64,000 nucleotides of DNA from Bacteroidales bacterium (lineage in GTDB: Bacteria > Bacteroidota > Bacteroidia > Bacteroidales > Muribaculaceae), in assembly GCA_015060975.1 (NCBI GenBank), contig SUXI01000002.1:1-64000 (forward strand), in the 5' to 3' direction. Shown piece after piece: positions 34,667 to 43,780 of this stretch. The notes under the pieces were generated by a model, which did not search any database, had not been told where the DNA came from, and saw nothing but the letters and a program-made list of their open reading frames with translations. How positions within the stretch are numbered: the stretch's first letter is position 1; every line of letters begins with the position of its first letter. The position numbers were made by a program, and so were the translations under genes.

Positions 34667-35982
34667 CCTAATATCTCTCCTTTCACTTCCTCTCCGTTAT
34701 TCAGCGATTCTATAAGTTTGACTTCAACTACCTTATTATCAATCGCACTATCGGCTTTTACTTGCACTTTTATATAATTATCGGTAAAACCGCTCATTGG
34801 CCTGCCAGGCTTAGCATGCTCCAACAGCACTTTTCGAGTTGAACCTAAATATTGTGTTGTAAACTGAGATAATTTTTGTTCCGATATATTTAACATTATT
34901 CGGGTGCGATGATGTTTCTCAGTGGGGTCAACAGCGTGATTAATTTTCAATGCTTGAGTACCCGGACGCTCAGAATACGTAAACACATGCAATCTCGAGA
35001 TATTCAAAGACTCCACAAATTGCCGTGATTCTTCAAATAACGCATCAGTCTCTCCCCTAGCCCCAACGATAAGATCTACACCAATAAAGGCATCGGGAAT
35101 TGTTGTTTTAATTTTTTCAATTTTACGTCTAAACAAATCTGTATCATAATGTCGATGCATTAATCTCAACACTTCATCACTTCCACTTTGTAATGGCACA
35201 TGAAAATGAGGCATAAATCGCTTTGAAGTGGCAACCCATTCAATTATTTCATCTGTTAGAAGATTGGGTTCTATTGACGAAATACGATAACGTTCTACCC
35301 CCTCTACTTCATCTAATGCCTGTATTAAATCAAAAAAATTATCATTGCGACCTTTCCCAAAATCGCCTATATTAACTCCGGTAATAACAATCTCTTTTCC
35401 GCCTTCTTCTGCCACTTGTCTCGCTTGATTTACCAACTCTTCAATATTTCCCGAGCGGCTTCTGCCACGAGCCATAGGAATTGTACAGTAAGTACAATAA
35501 TAATCGCAACCATCTTGAACTTTAAGAAAATATCGTGTGCGGTCGCCTCGAGAACAAGACGGGCAAAAATGTCGCATCTGGTTTATCGGAGTCACAATAG
35601 TGCGCGGTTGGTGCGTTGACACAAATTCTTCAAGAAATTCGGCGAGCATCAACTTTTGATCACTTCCTGCGACAATTTTCACCCCCGGAATACCGGCAAC
35701 TTCTTCACTTTTTAGTTGTGCATAACATCCTGTCACAACAACTGTCGCCTGTGGATATTTCTTTACATAAGCCCGAATTGCCTGCCTACATTTCTTATCG
35801 GCCAACTCTGTCACACTACAAGTATTCACAACTACTACATCAGGTGTTTCTCCCGATTGGACTCTCCGTATGCCTTTTTCGGCAAATATTCGTGCTACAG
35901 TAGATGTTTCTGCAAAATTAAGTTTACAACCCAAAGTGTGAAACAATGCTGTTCGAGTGCCAAATGTAGTATTATCAATCAT
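34663..35982 (-). CDS. mtaB: tRNA (t6A37) methylthiotransferase MtaB
   Basis: This radical SAM enzyme converts t6A37 to ms2t6A37 in tRNA. The N-terminal UPF0004 domain begins with HTLGCKLNFAET, the MtaB form, as opposed to the MiaB form, and has the further cluster cysteines in VVNTCSVTE and VVTGCYAQL. The radical SAM cluster motif is CDYYCTYC, and a TRAM-like C-terminus follows. At 439 aa it is normal. The gene lies 28 bases after the FKBP gene and overlaps the acyltransferase gene. Confidence 0.95.
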   Translation of the reverse strand: MIDNTTFGTRTALFHTLGCKLNFAETSTVARIFAEKGIRRVQSGETPDVVVVNTCSVTELADKKCRQAIRAYVKKYPQATVVVTGCYAQLKSEEVAGIPGVKIVAGSDQKLMLAEFLEEFVSTHQPRTIVTPINQMRHFCPSCSRGDRTRYFLKVQDGCDYYCTYCTIPMARGRSRSGNIEELVNQARQVAEEGGKEIVITGVNIGDFGKGRNDNFFDLIQALDEVEGVERYRISSIEPNLLTDEIIEWVATSKRFMPHFHVPLQSGSDEVLRLMHRHYDTDLFRRKIEKIKTTIPDAFIGVDLIVGARGETDALFEESRQFVESLNISRLHVFTYSERPGTQALKINHAVDPTEKHHRTRIMLNISEQKLSQFTTQYLGSTRKVLLEHAKPGRPMSGFTDNYIKVQVKADSAIDNKVVEVKLIESLNNGEEVKGEILG

Positions 35983-36010
35983 TTTGAATTAATCTTACAG
36001 TTAAAATAAG

Positions 36011-36409
36011 TCAGAAAATATCAACAAGCGTAATTTCAAAAATAAGTGTTGAGTTTTTGGGGATTCCATCAACACTTCTTGCTCCATAACCTAAATGAGG
36101 AGGAATAGTTATCTTCCATGTATCCCCCACTTTCATTCGAGGCAAAACTATTTGCCAACCTTTTATCACCTCATTTAAACGAAATGGCTCAGGATATTGA
36201 GAAGACAGATTTGAATCAAAAACCTTGCCATTAATAAGCATCCCCTTATAGAAAACTGAGATTACATTTTCATGAGTGGGAGACTTGCCATCACCCGACT
36301 TGAGAATCTCACAAACAACCCCATCAGGAAGCACAATTACATCTGTTTTTTTGGCTTCCTCCTCAACATATATTAAATTCGCCTTTTTATATTCTTCTTT
36401 TTTACTCAT
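36011..36409 (-). CDS. FKBP-type peptidyl-prolyl isomerase, 132 aa
   Basis: A single FKBP domain spans residues about 35-132 (VISVFYKGMLINGKVFDSN, GWQIVLPRMKVGDTWKITIP, YGARSVDGIPKNSTLIFEI). There is no signal peptide, so it is probably cytoplasmic or exported by another route. It would speed proline cis-trans isomerisation during folding. The start overlaps the stop of the DUF4831 gene by one base (TAATG), so the two are translationally coupled. Confidence 0.93.
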   Translation of the reverse strand: MSKKEEYKKANLIYVEEEAKKTDVIVLPDGVVCEILKSGDGKSPTHENVISVFYKGMLINGKVFDSNLSSQYPEPFRLNEVIKGWQIVLPRMKVGDTWKITIPPHLGYGARSVDGIPKNSTLIFEITLVDIF

Positions 36410-37506
36410 TACGGCAATGTATTTACAGAACCTAGCTCTTGGATAGCTCCGGTTATAGGGTCAAAAATCAAATATGCCGGATTTTTCTTATCAGAAAACA
36501 TTTTAGGGTCAAGACCAAAGACCACTCCATGTTGAGACGATGATATAACATTATCAAAATAGCAATCCCCATCATAGTTGATTTTTATCGCCAATTTTCC
36601 CGGGATACAATAAGCCACCCCTCCATTGGGAAATGTTTTTGCTTCGCCCTTTTCATTTAGCGGTAAGGCTCCCTTTTCCACCACCTCGGTTGTTATATAA
36701 ATGGGTATTCCAGCCAAATTATCAGCATCGACAATTCCATCCGACATCGAAATACGAGCGATAACATCATTTGTCACTTCCAGTTCCGGGACATAAGACA
36801 TTGTTGATACTGATGTCGATACTTGTGTCGTTCCAACAAACATTGCCAACAGCGCCTCTTCTTGTGCCTTTATATTATTCAGCAACAGCTCAATAGCTTT
36901 TCCATCCGAGGGCATATTATCAGCTTCTCCGGTGAGGATGTCTTGTCGAGTTTGTCTAAGCGCGAAAAGTTGCATTGCCGCCAATTCGGCACGTTTGGCA
37001 ACTGATTTGCTTTGTGCGATCTCACCACTAATCACATGTTTAGCCGCGTCCGACTCAAGTGGTGTAGGCTGAGCCGACATCGCCACAGGCAACTCCACGT
37101 CTGGCATTACCGGCATTTTATCGGTATTTATAGCCAATGGCAAATAATCCTCATTCAACGTTAAATAAGGGGTGTTCCCGGGTTTGAATTGCATCAGATA
37201 ACGTTCCGATGGATTAGCTTTTCCCCGAGGAGTTACTGTTATCGATTTCAATTCAATTGATTCACTATTATTTGTAATTACCTCATCGGTGTTCAAATAT
37301 TTTTTTGCATACTGATAAAATTCACCCGTTTTTTTTACTATTTTTTCTACCTCAATAGAAATATCGATAACCGTTGTTGGCAATGAATATATTATTCCAT
37401 ATTCACTCGCCTTAGTCGCTGAAAGTTTTTGAGTAACTTGTGCATTCAACACTAAAGCCATTAACATCATCAACATCGGTAAAATAATCACAACTCGTTT
37501 TTTCAT
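36409..37506 (-). CDS. DUF4831 family periplasmic protein, 365 aa
   Basis: A signal peptide (MKKRVVIILPMLMMLMALVLNA) is followed by QVTQKLSATKASEYGIIYSL. This opening and the SLPTTVIDISIEVEKIVKKTGEFYQYA region are characteristic of the Bacteroidales DUF4831 family. The remainder is predicted beta-rich with a helical stretch (about 160-205). The function is unknown. Coupling to an FKBP isomerase suggests a part in envelope protein folding or assembly, which is inference only. Confidence 0.88.
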   Translation of the reverse strand: MKKRVVIILPMLMMLMALVLNAQVTQKLSATKASEYGIIYSLPTTVIDISIEVEKIVKKTGEFYQYAKKYLNTDEVITNNSESIELKSITVTPRGKANPSERYLMQFKPGNTPYLTLNEDYLPLAINTDKMPVMPDVELPVAMSAQPTPLESDAAKHVISGEIAQSKSVAKRAELAAMQLFALRQTRQDILTGEADNMPSDGKAIELLLNNIKAQEEALLAMFVGTTQVSTSVSTMSYVPELEVTNDVIARISMSDGIVDADNLAGIPIYITTEVVEKGALPLNEKGEAKTFPNGGVAYCIPGKLAIKINYDGDCYFDNVISSSQHGVVFGLDPKMFSDKKNPAYLIFDPITGAIQELGSVNTLP

Positions 37507-37521
37507 ATATTTTCAATATAA

Positions 37522-39039
37522 TTAGATCGTCATTATTTGCTTTAATGCCTTTCCTATATTATCGGCAATGTCTCCGGCTTTTACACCCAATATTCCATGC
37601 TTATCACTGGCAATTTCTCCGGCAACCCCATGAGTATATACCGCAATGAGCGATGCAATCTCAGGTCCATACCCTTGAGCCATCAACCCGGCCATCAACC
37701 CGGTGAGAACATCTCCGCTACCCGCTGTTGCCAATGATGCATTCCCCGAAGAATTAAAATATATCTTTCCATCATGTCTCACTATCGCTGTATGGCGTCC
37801 CTTAAGCACTATTATAATCCCATATCGCTTAGACCTCTCCATCGCCTTTTTTAATCGGGCTTCATCACTACTATGACTACCAAATATGCGGTCAAACTCT
37901 CCTGCATGAGGTGTCAAAATGGAATTTGCAGGCAAATAATTTAACAACGAAGGACGCAAAGCAATACAATTAAGAGCATCGGCATCAACAATTACCGGTT
38001 TATTCGTTTTCTTCAAAAAATCCTCAAATGCCCTTATCGTTAATTCGTTAACTCCAATACCGGGACCCACCGCTACTGCATCGTAATTATGCTGAAGATT
38101 CATATCGGTAGATATAATATCATGCTTATCTGCCACGAACATCGCTTCAGGAACTGCCGACTGAATAACATTATAGCCACAACGAGGAGAATGAACCGTT
38201 ATTTTTCCAACGCCCGAACGGACTGCTCCCTGTGCACATAACACAGCGGCTCCCATCATTCCGTAGCTCCCGGTTATAAGTAACGTTGAGCCACAATCTG
38301 ATTTACTCGCAAATGAATCTCTTCGTTTTATTGCTCGTCTAATCTCAGCCTTTTCAACGAGAAACACATTAGTCTGAGTTTCTTTTATAGCAGTCGCATT
38401 CAACTCTATATCAAGCACTTTCCATTCCCCAATCAACTCTGAATTATCTTTTAGAAAAAAAGCTAATCGAGGAAATTGAATCGCCAAAGTGAGATTCGCA
38501 TGAATTATATTGCGATTAATGGGATTAGGGTTCCAATCGCCAAGCAAACCTGATGGCACATCAATTGACACTACAGTCGCTTGCGATTCGTTAATATATC
38601 TGACAATCGTAACAAATCCCCCTTCAATAGGACGATTCAACCCGGTTCCAAACAATCCATCAATAACAAGGTGATTAGAGCTTAAAGCAGGCAAGCTAAA
38701 ATTATCTATAACCTCGGTAAAATCCACATCGCCGAGTTTCAATAATTTATCTCTACAAGCCCTACATTCCTCACTCAATCTATTGCCTCCGATATTAAAT
38801 AAAAAAATCTCAGGATTATATCCTTGTTCTATCAGCAACCGCGCAACAGCAAGAGCATCAGCGCCATTATTCCCGGAACCGGCAAATATTGAAACTTTTT
38901 TATTTGGTCTCCAACGTGAAATTATTTCGCATGATATAGCTTCAGCAGCACGCTCGACCAACTCCAACGATGTGACACCATCTTTTTCCATTGTAGCTTT
39001 ATCGATGGCTTTTATTATATCATTATTGAAAATTTTCAT
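37522..39039 (-). CDS. nnr: Bifunctional NAD(P)H-hydrate epimerase/dehydratase
   Basis: This enzyme repairs NADHX and NADPHX. The N-terminal epimerase half (residues about 1-215) shows VSIFAGSGNNGADALAVARLL and VIDGLFGTGLNRP. The C-terminal dehydratase half (about 230-505) shows VAVGPGIG, VIVDADALN, LTPHAGEFDRIFG, NSSGNASLATAGSGDVLTG with the catalytic Asp, and HGVAGEIA. The length (505 aa) is usual for the fused form. It is the first gene of the leftward operon and lies back to back with hpt across 171 bases. Confidence 0.95.
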   Translation of the reverse strand: MKIFNNDIIKAIDKATMEKDGVTSLELVERAAEAISCEIISRWRPNKKVSIFAGSGNNGADALAVARLLIEQGYNPEIFLFNIGGNRLSEECRACRDKLLKLGDVDFTEVIDNFSLPALSSNHLVIDGLFGTGLNRPIEGGFVTIVRYINESQATVVSIDVPSGLLGDWNPNPINRNIIHANLTLAIQFPRLAFFLKDNSELIGEWKVLDIELNATAIKETQTNVFLVEKAEIRRAIKRRDSFASKSDCGSTLLITGSYGMMGAAVLCAQGAVRSGVGKITVHSPRCGYNVIQSAVPEAMFVADKHDIISTDMNLQHNYDAVAVGPGIGVNELTIRAFEDFLKKTNKPVIVDADALNCIALRPSLLNYLPANSILTPHAGEFDRIFGSHSSDEARLKKAMERSKRYGIIIVLKGRHTAIVRHDGKIYFNSSGNASLATAGSGDVLTGLMAGLMAQGYGPEIASLIAVYTHGVAGEIASDKHGILGVKAGDIADNIGKALKQIMTI

Positions 39040-39160
39040 GTGACAAAAATACTACTTATACCTCCAAATTAGTTTAATTTACAAAATTACAAATTTTATT
39101 CAGCATTACACTAATAAGGAGAAGTAATTCACAAAAAATATATCATAATTACCCACTAAG

Positions 39161-39192
39161 TTTGGTTAAGAATTATTATTTTTATAATTTTG
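39161..39192 (+). promoter_or_regulatory. hpt promoter
   Basis: TTTG (39161-39164), 20 bases, TAATTTTG (39185-39192): a full match to the Bacteroidetes consensus, ending 18 bases before the hpt ATG. Confidence 0.8.
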
Positions 39193-39210
39193 CATCTCAT
39201 ATTAAATTTC

Positions 39211-39753
39211 ATGGAAAATCTTTCTTATAAAGGTCTTGATTTTGTGCCATACATCAGTCGTGAAGAAATTGCTATCAAGGTAAAAGAATTAGCGAAAATG
39301 ATAACATGCGACTGTCAAGGTAAGAATCCGCTATTCGTATGCGTACTAAACGGTGCGTTTGCATTTGCAAGTGACTTATTCAGAGAAGTTGAAATGGATG
39401 CACAAATAACATTCATTAGATTGAAAAGTTATATCGGGACCGGCTCTTGCGGCAAAGTAAAAGTCCTATCAGATTTTACCGAAGATATTACCGGTCGTAC
39501 AATAATTATAGTAGAGGATATTGTAGATACAGGCAAAACCATGAAGCGCCTAATATCTGACATGGAAAAACTTAATCCGGCAGAAATAAAAGTGGCATCA
39601 TTGTTTTTCAAGCCAGAATCGCTACAGTGCGACATAACGATTGACTATGTAGGATTCAATATCCCCAACAAGTTTATAATCGGTTATGGTCTCGATATCG
39701 ATGAGATGGCTCGAAACCTTCCTAGTATTTATATATTAAAATCATCTGATTAA
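39211..39753 (+). CDS. hpt: Hypoxanthine phosphoribosyltransferase
   Basis: The enzyme salvages hypoxanthine (and guanine) with PRPP. The 180-aa protein contains the PRPP motif IIIVEDIVDTGKTM, PLFVCVLNGAFAFASDL for the PPi loop, and VASLFFKPES and DYVGFNIPNKFIIGYGLD for base binding. I chose ATG 39211 (MENLSYKGLDF), which follows the promoter at the right distance; a start at 39190 would overlap the -7 box. adk follows after 71 bases, a common Bacteroidales order. Confidence 0.95.
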   Translation: MENLSYKGLDFVPYISREEIAIKVKELAKMITCDCQGKNPLFVCVLNGAFAFASDLFREVEMDAQITFIRLKSYIGTGSCGKVKVLSDFTEDITGRTIIIVEDIVDTGKTMKRLISDMEKLNPAEIKVASLFFKPESLQCDITIDYVGFNIPNKFIIGYGLDIDEMARNLPSIYILKSSD

Positions 39754-39824
39754 AAAACAGAACTATGAATTTCACACATTTAGCATTTAGATAATTACAC
39801 ATTGCACTTAAAATATTTGAAAAA

Positions 39825-40406
39825 ATGGTCAATTTAGTAATATTTGGAGCTCCGGGAAGTGGCAAAGGGACACAAAGCGAGCTGTTAATTGATAAGTATG
39901 GATTATACCACATCTCAACAGGAGAAGTGTTACGAAAACATATTGCCGAAGGTTCCGAATTAGGCATTATTGCCGATAGCTTTATCTCAAAAGGACATCT
40001 AATCCCTGACGATTTAATGATTTCGATCCTCGCCGACTTATTAGACTCAAATCCAGACACCGCCAATGGCGTAATTTTTGACGGTTTTCCTCGCACAATA
40101 AATCAGGCTAAGGAACTAAAAGAAATGTTGAAAAAACGAGGATCTGAACTTCATGCGGTAATAGGGTTGGAAGTTGATGATGATGAACTCATAAACCGCC
40201 TAATTATGAGGGGCAAAGCCTCGGGACGTTCTGATGACAACCTGGAAACAATAAAGCAACGACTTAATGTATATCATTCCCAAACATCTCCATTGCGCGA
40301 TTTCTACATCACTGAAAACAAATACTTATCAATCAATGGCAGCGGCGATGTTAATGACATTTTCAACAACATCTGTCTTGCAGTAAACCATAAATTAAAT
40401 CGCTAA
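39825..40406 (+). CDS. adk: Adenylate kinase
   Basis: The protein starts MVNLVIFGAPGSGKGTQSE with the P-loop and has STGEVLRKHI, FDGFPRTINQA and a C-terminal NDIFNNICLAVN. It interconverts ATP and AMP with two ADP. At 193 aa it is the short type without an extended LID, as is normal in Bacteroidetes: RGKASGRSDDNLETI occupies that place. The gene lies between hpt and maeB on the same strand. Confidence 0.97.
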   Translation: MVNLVIFGAPGSGKGTQSELLIDKYGLYHISTGEVLRKHIAEGSELGIIADSFISKGHLIPDDLMISILADLLDSNPDTANGVIFDGFPRTINQAKELKEMLKKRGSELHAVIGLEVDDDELINRLIMRGKASGRSDDNLETIKQRLNVYHSQTSPLRDFYITENKYLSINGSGDVNDIFNNICLAVNHKLNR

Positions 40407-40459
40407 TTAAAATAATTTGTTATTACCACACAATACATAATCTTAAAATATTTAGAATT

Positions 40460-42754
40460 ATGCCAAAAGTAACAAAAGAAATGGCTCTCGACTACCATCG
40501 CGAAGGCAAATGTGGCAAAATTGAGGTAGTGCCAACTAAACCATACTCATCACAAAGTGATTTAGCTCTCGCCTATTCTCCAGGCGTGGCATATCCATGT
40601 CTTGAAATTGAAGAACGTCCTGAGGACGCTTATGAATATACCAGCAAGGGGAACCTTGTGGCGGTTATCTCTAATGGTACTGCCGTGCTTGGCTTGGGCG
40701 ATATAGGTGCTCTTGCAGGCAAACCGGTGATGGAAGGAAAAGCATTGCTCTTTAAGATTTTTGCCGGCATCGACTGCTTCGACATCGAAGTTGATGAAAA
40801 AGACCCCGATAAATTCATTGAAATAGTTAAAGGTATATCTCCTACATTCGGAGGTATTAACCTCGAAGATATTAAAGCTCCCGAATGTTTTGAAATCGAA
40901 CGCCGCTTGAAAGAGGAATGTAATATCCCTGTGATGCACGACGACCAACATGGCACTGCCATCATCTCGGCAGCCGGATTGCTCAATGCGCTCGAACTTC
41001 AAGGCAAAAAAATCGAAGAAGCAAAGCTTGTGGTAAATGGGGCAGGGGCTGCTGCCGTATCTTGTACTCGCCTTTATGTCGCACTTGGCATCAAACCCGA
41101 AAATGTGGTGATGTGCGATAGTAAAGGGGTGTTGAATAAAAAACGCAAAAACCTAAATGCTCAAAAACTTGAGTTTGCTACCGACCGCGACATCGACACT
41201 CTCGAAGAAGCGATGAAAGATGCCGATGTATTCCTCGGATTGTCGGTTAAAGATGTGGTAACCACTGAGATGGTGCAATCAATGGCAAAAAATCCTATCG
41301 TGTTTGCGCTTGCCAATCCCGACCCCGAAATCGCTTATGACAAAGCGATTGCTTCACGTCCCGACTTGATTTTTGCCACCGGACGTTCCGATTATCCCAA
41401 CCAAATCAACAATGTGCTTGGGTTCCCATATATCTTCCGTGGCGCGCTCGACTCAGGTGCGACCGCTATTAACGAAGATATGAAACTCGCTGCTGTGCGT
41501 GCTATCGCCAAATTGGCAAAACAACCTGTGCCATCGGTAGTGAACGCTGCTTACAATATGACCGCACTCAAGTTTGGTGCCGACTATATCCTTCCAAAAC
41601 CTCTCGACCCTCGATTGCTCACCACAGTGGCACCTGCCGTGGCTAAGGCTGCTATGGAGTCGGGGGTGGCTCGTCGTCCTATCGCCGATTGGGACGCATA
41701 CTGCGCTAAACTTCGTCAGTTGATGGGCTACGACAACAAGTTGATGCGTCGATTCACCGAAGAGGCAAAACGCAACCCAAAACGCGTGGTATTTGCCGAA
41801 GCAAACACCGACAATATGCTCCGTGCGGCAGCTTCGGCAGCACGTCAAGGCATTTGTATTCCTATATTGCTTGGTAATGAAGAAATGATTGAAAAACGTG
41901 CCGCTCGTTTGGGCGTGAATATCGAAGGTCTTGAAATTGTCAACCTCCGTCACGACCGTGAAGCCGACCGCCGTAATCGTTTCGCCACCATTCTTGCCGA
42001 AAAACGCCAACGTGCAGGTTTGACCTATCTCGAAGCTCTCGAAAAAATGTTCGACCGCAACTACTTTGGTATGATGATGGTCGAGACAGGCGAAGCCGAT
42101 GCGTTTATCGCCGGCACATATTCAGGAAGCCACCAAACAGGCGAAATCGCCAAAGAGGTTGTTGGTATTCGTCCAAGCTACAACCACTTCGCCACAATGC
42201 ACATCATGAACACTAAGCGTGGCACTTACTTCCTTGCCGACACAATGATTAATCAAAACAACGATGAAGACACATTGTTTGATATCGCACGCTTGGCTCG
42301 TCACTCGGTTGAATACTTCGCCCACGACCCTGTAATGGCAATGGTTTCATATAGCAACTTCGGCTCAAATTGCGAGCATGAATGTCAACGAGTTCACTCG
42401 GTTGTTGATAAAATGCAACAAGCATATCCCGAATTGCCTATCGACGGAGAAATGCAAGTTCACTATGCCCTCAATAAAAAATTACGCGATGAAAATTTCC
42501 CATTCTCTCGCTTGAAAGGCAAAGATGTGAACACGCTAATATTCCCTAATCTTAGCGCCGCCAACACTGCCTATCACATGATGCTTGAATTAGGTGTAGC
42601 CGAAGCTATTGGTCCAATCCAAATAGGATTGAACAAGCCTATTCACTTCATCGCAGTTGATTCAGACGTGCGTGATATTATCAACCTCACAACTATTGCA
42701 GTACTTGATGCGGCAGTCCTTGAAAAAGCAGGAGACAAAGTTCAAGACAAATAA
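40460..42754 (+). CDS. maeB: NADP-dependent malic enzyme with phosphotransacetylase-like domain
   Basis: The 764-aa fusion has a malic enzyme half (1 to about 425: PYSSQSDLALAYSPGVAYPC, MEGKALLFKIFAGIDCFDIE, HDDQHGTAI, VVNGAGAAAVSC). The phosphate acetyltransferase-like half (about 440-764) starts RNPKRVVFAEANTDNMLRAA and ends with the GPIQIGLNKPIHF region. It converts malate to pyruvate and CO2 with NADPH formation; the C-terminal half is usually regulatory. Codon use is strongly biased to preferred codons, indicating high expression. A long terminator follows. Confidence 0.96.
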   Translation: MPKVTKEMALDYHREGKCGKIEVVPTKPYSSQSDLALAYSPGVAYPCLEIEERPEDAYEYTSKGNLVAVISNGTAVLGLGDIGALAGKPVMEGKALLFKIFAGIDCFDIEVDEKDPDKFIEIVKGISPTFGGINLEDIKAPECFEIERRLKEECNIPVMHDDQHGTAIISAAGLLNALELQGKKIEEAKLVVNGAGAAAVSCTRLYVALGIKPENVVMCDSKGVLNKKRKNLNAQKLEFATDRDIDTLEEAMKDADVFLGLSVKDVVTTEMVQSMAKNPIVFALANPDPEIAYDKAIASRPDLIFATGRSDYPNQINNVLGFPYIFRGALDSGATAINEDMKLAAVRAIAKLAKQPVPSVVNAAYNMTALKFGADYILPKPLDPRLLTTVAPAVAKAAMESGVARRPIADWDAYCAKLRQLMGYDNKLMRRFTEEAKRNPKRVVFAEANTDNMLRAAASAARQGICIPILLGNEEMIEKRAARLGVNIEGLEIVNLRHDREADRRNRFATILAEKRQRAGLTYLEALEKMFDRNYFGMMMVETGEADAFIAGTYSGSHQTGEIAKEVVGIRPSYNHFATMHIMNTKRGTYFLADTMINQNNDEDTLFDIARLARHSVEYFAHDPVMAMVSYSNFGSNCEHECQRVHSVVDKMQQAYPELPIDGEMQVHYALNKKLRDENFPFSRLKGKDVNTLIFPNLSAANTAYHMMLELGVAEAIGPIQIGLNKPIHFIAVDSDVRDIINLTTIAVLDAAVLEKAGDKVQDK

Positions 42755-42774
42755 TTATACACAACAATCACCCC

Positions 42775-42824
42775 AAACACAAGGCGATGTGGCGATTTCA
42801 TCTATGCCACATCGCCTTGTGTTT
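42775..42824 (+). terminator. maeB terminator with 19-bp stem
   Basis: A perfect 19-base inverted repeat (42775-42793 with 42806-42824) with a 12-base loop lies 20 bases after maeB. Its right arm ends in TTT. Confidence 0.85.
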
Positions 42825-43069
42825 AAAATGTCATATAATTTTTAACCACCCCTACTACACTTAATAATACTATTAACTCTCCAGGAATACACATATTAAC
42901 ATTATTTAACTCAATATATCTGTGATTTTTCATAACTTTATAAAAATAATACAAGGAGACATCTTTTATCTAATTGCCGACAAAAACTAAAGCACGCAAA
43001 TGAGCTGTTTCCCATAATGAACAAATTTATTAACGCCGGAATTTATTGTAATTCCATAAACTCAAAAAT
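42825..43069. other. Intergenic region before the two-component genes
   Basis: A 245-base AT-rich stretch lies between the maeB terminator and the response regulator start. It should contain the promoter of the two-component operon, but I find no clear TTTG/TAnnTTTG pair and no striking repeat. An OmpR-type operator could be present without being visible by eye. Confidence 0.3.
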
Positions 43070-43780
43070 ATGAGAATTAAAATACTCGTAATTGATGACG
43101 AGGAATCGATATGCGAAATCCTAAAATACAACCTTGAAAAAGAGGGATATGAAGTTGATTGCGCCTATAGTGCCGAGGACGCATTATCACACGACCTCGC
43201 CGGATACTCACTTTTTCTGGTGGATATCATGATGGAACGCCTCAGTGGATTTGATTTTGCCAAACGATTGAAAAACAATGCATCGACCGAAAACACACCT
43301 ATTATATTCTGCTCGGCTCTTGACGGAGAAGATGATACTGTAATGGGACTTAACATTGGCGGAGATGATTATATAACAAAACCTTTTGTTATTGGCGAAG
43401 TTTTAGCCCGAATAAGAGCCGTGTTACGACGCAGCCACATAGCACATCAACATGCATACAATATATCAAAAAGCATATACGAACCAGACATAACATTTAA
43501 AACATTGCGCATAGACCGCAACGAAAAAACGTGTTATATAAATGGAAATGAAACCATATTAACCAAAACCGAATATGATATTTTATTATTCTTCCTCACC
43601 CATCGCAACCGCATATACTCACGCGAAGAAATCATTCGCCAAGTATGGGGATGTGATGTTGTGGTAACAAATCGAACTATCGACACCAACATCACCCGTC
43701 TTCGCAAAAAACTAGGGGAATACGGCAACAATATCATAACACGACTTGGATTTGGCTATGGCTTTAAAGAGGCAAATTAG
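43070..43780 (+). CDS. OmpR-family response regulator (RprY-like)
   Basis: The receiver domain (1-120) has the acidic pair in VIDDEES, phosphoacceptor Asp52 in LFLVDIMM, and ITKPF with the conserved Lys. The C-terminal winged helix (about 145-236: EYDILLFFLTHRNRIYSREEIIRQVWG, RTIDTNITRLRKKLGEYG) binds DNA. The sequence and the paired kinase are like RprY/RprX of Bacteroides. It overlaps the kinase gene by 23 bases. Confidence 0.93.
   Translation: MRIKILVIDDEESICEILKYNLEKEGYEVDCAYSAEDALSHDLAGYSLFLVDIMMERLSGFDFAKRLKNNASTENTPIIFCSALDGEDDTVMGLNIGGDDYITKPFVIGEVLARIRAVLRRSHIAHQHAYNISKSIYEPDITFKTLRIDRNEKTCYINGNETILTKTEYDILLFFLTHRNRIYSREEIIRQVWGCDVVVTNRTIDTNITRLRKKLGEYGNNIITRLGFGYGFKEAN

Noticed and set aside
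40562-42325. Leftward open frames inside maeB (40562-41002, 41453-42010)
   Set aside because: Shadow frames of a highly expressed, strongly codon-biased gene; no motif or start signal.
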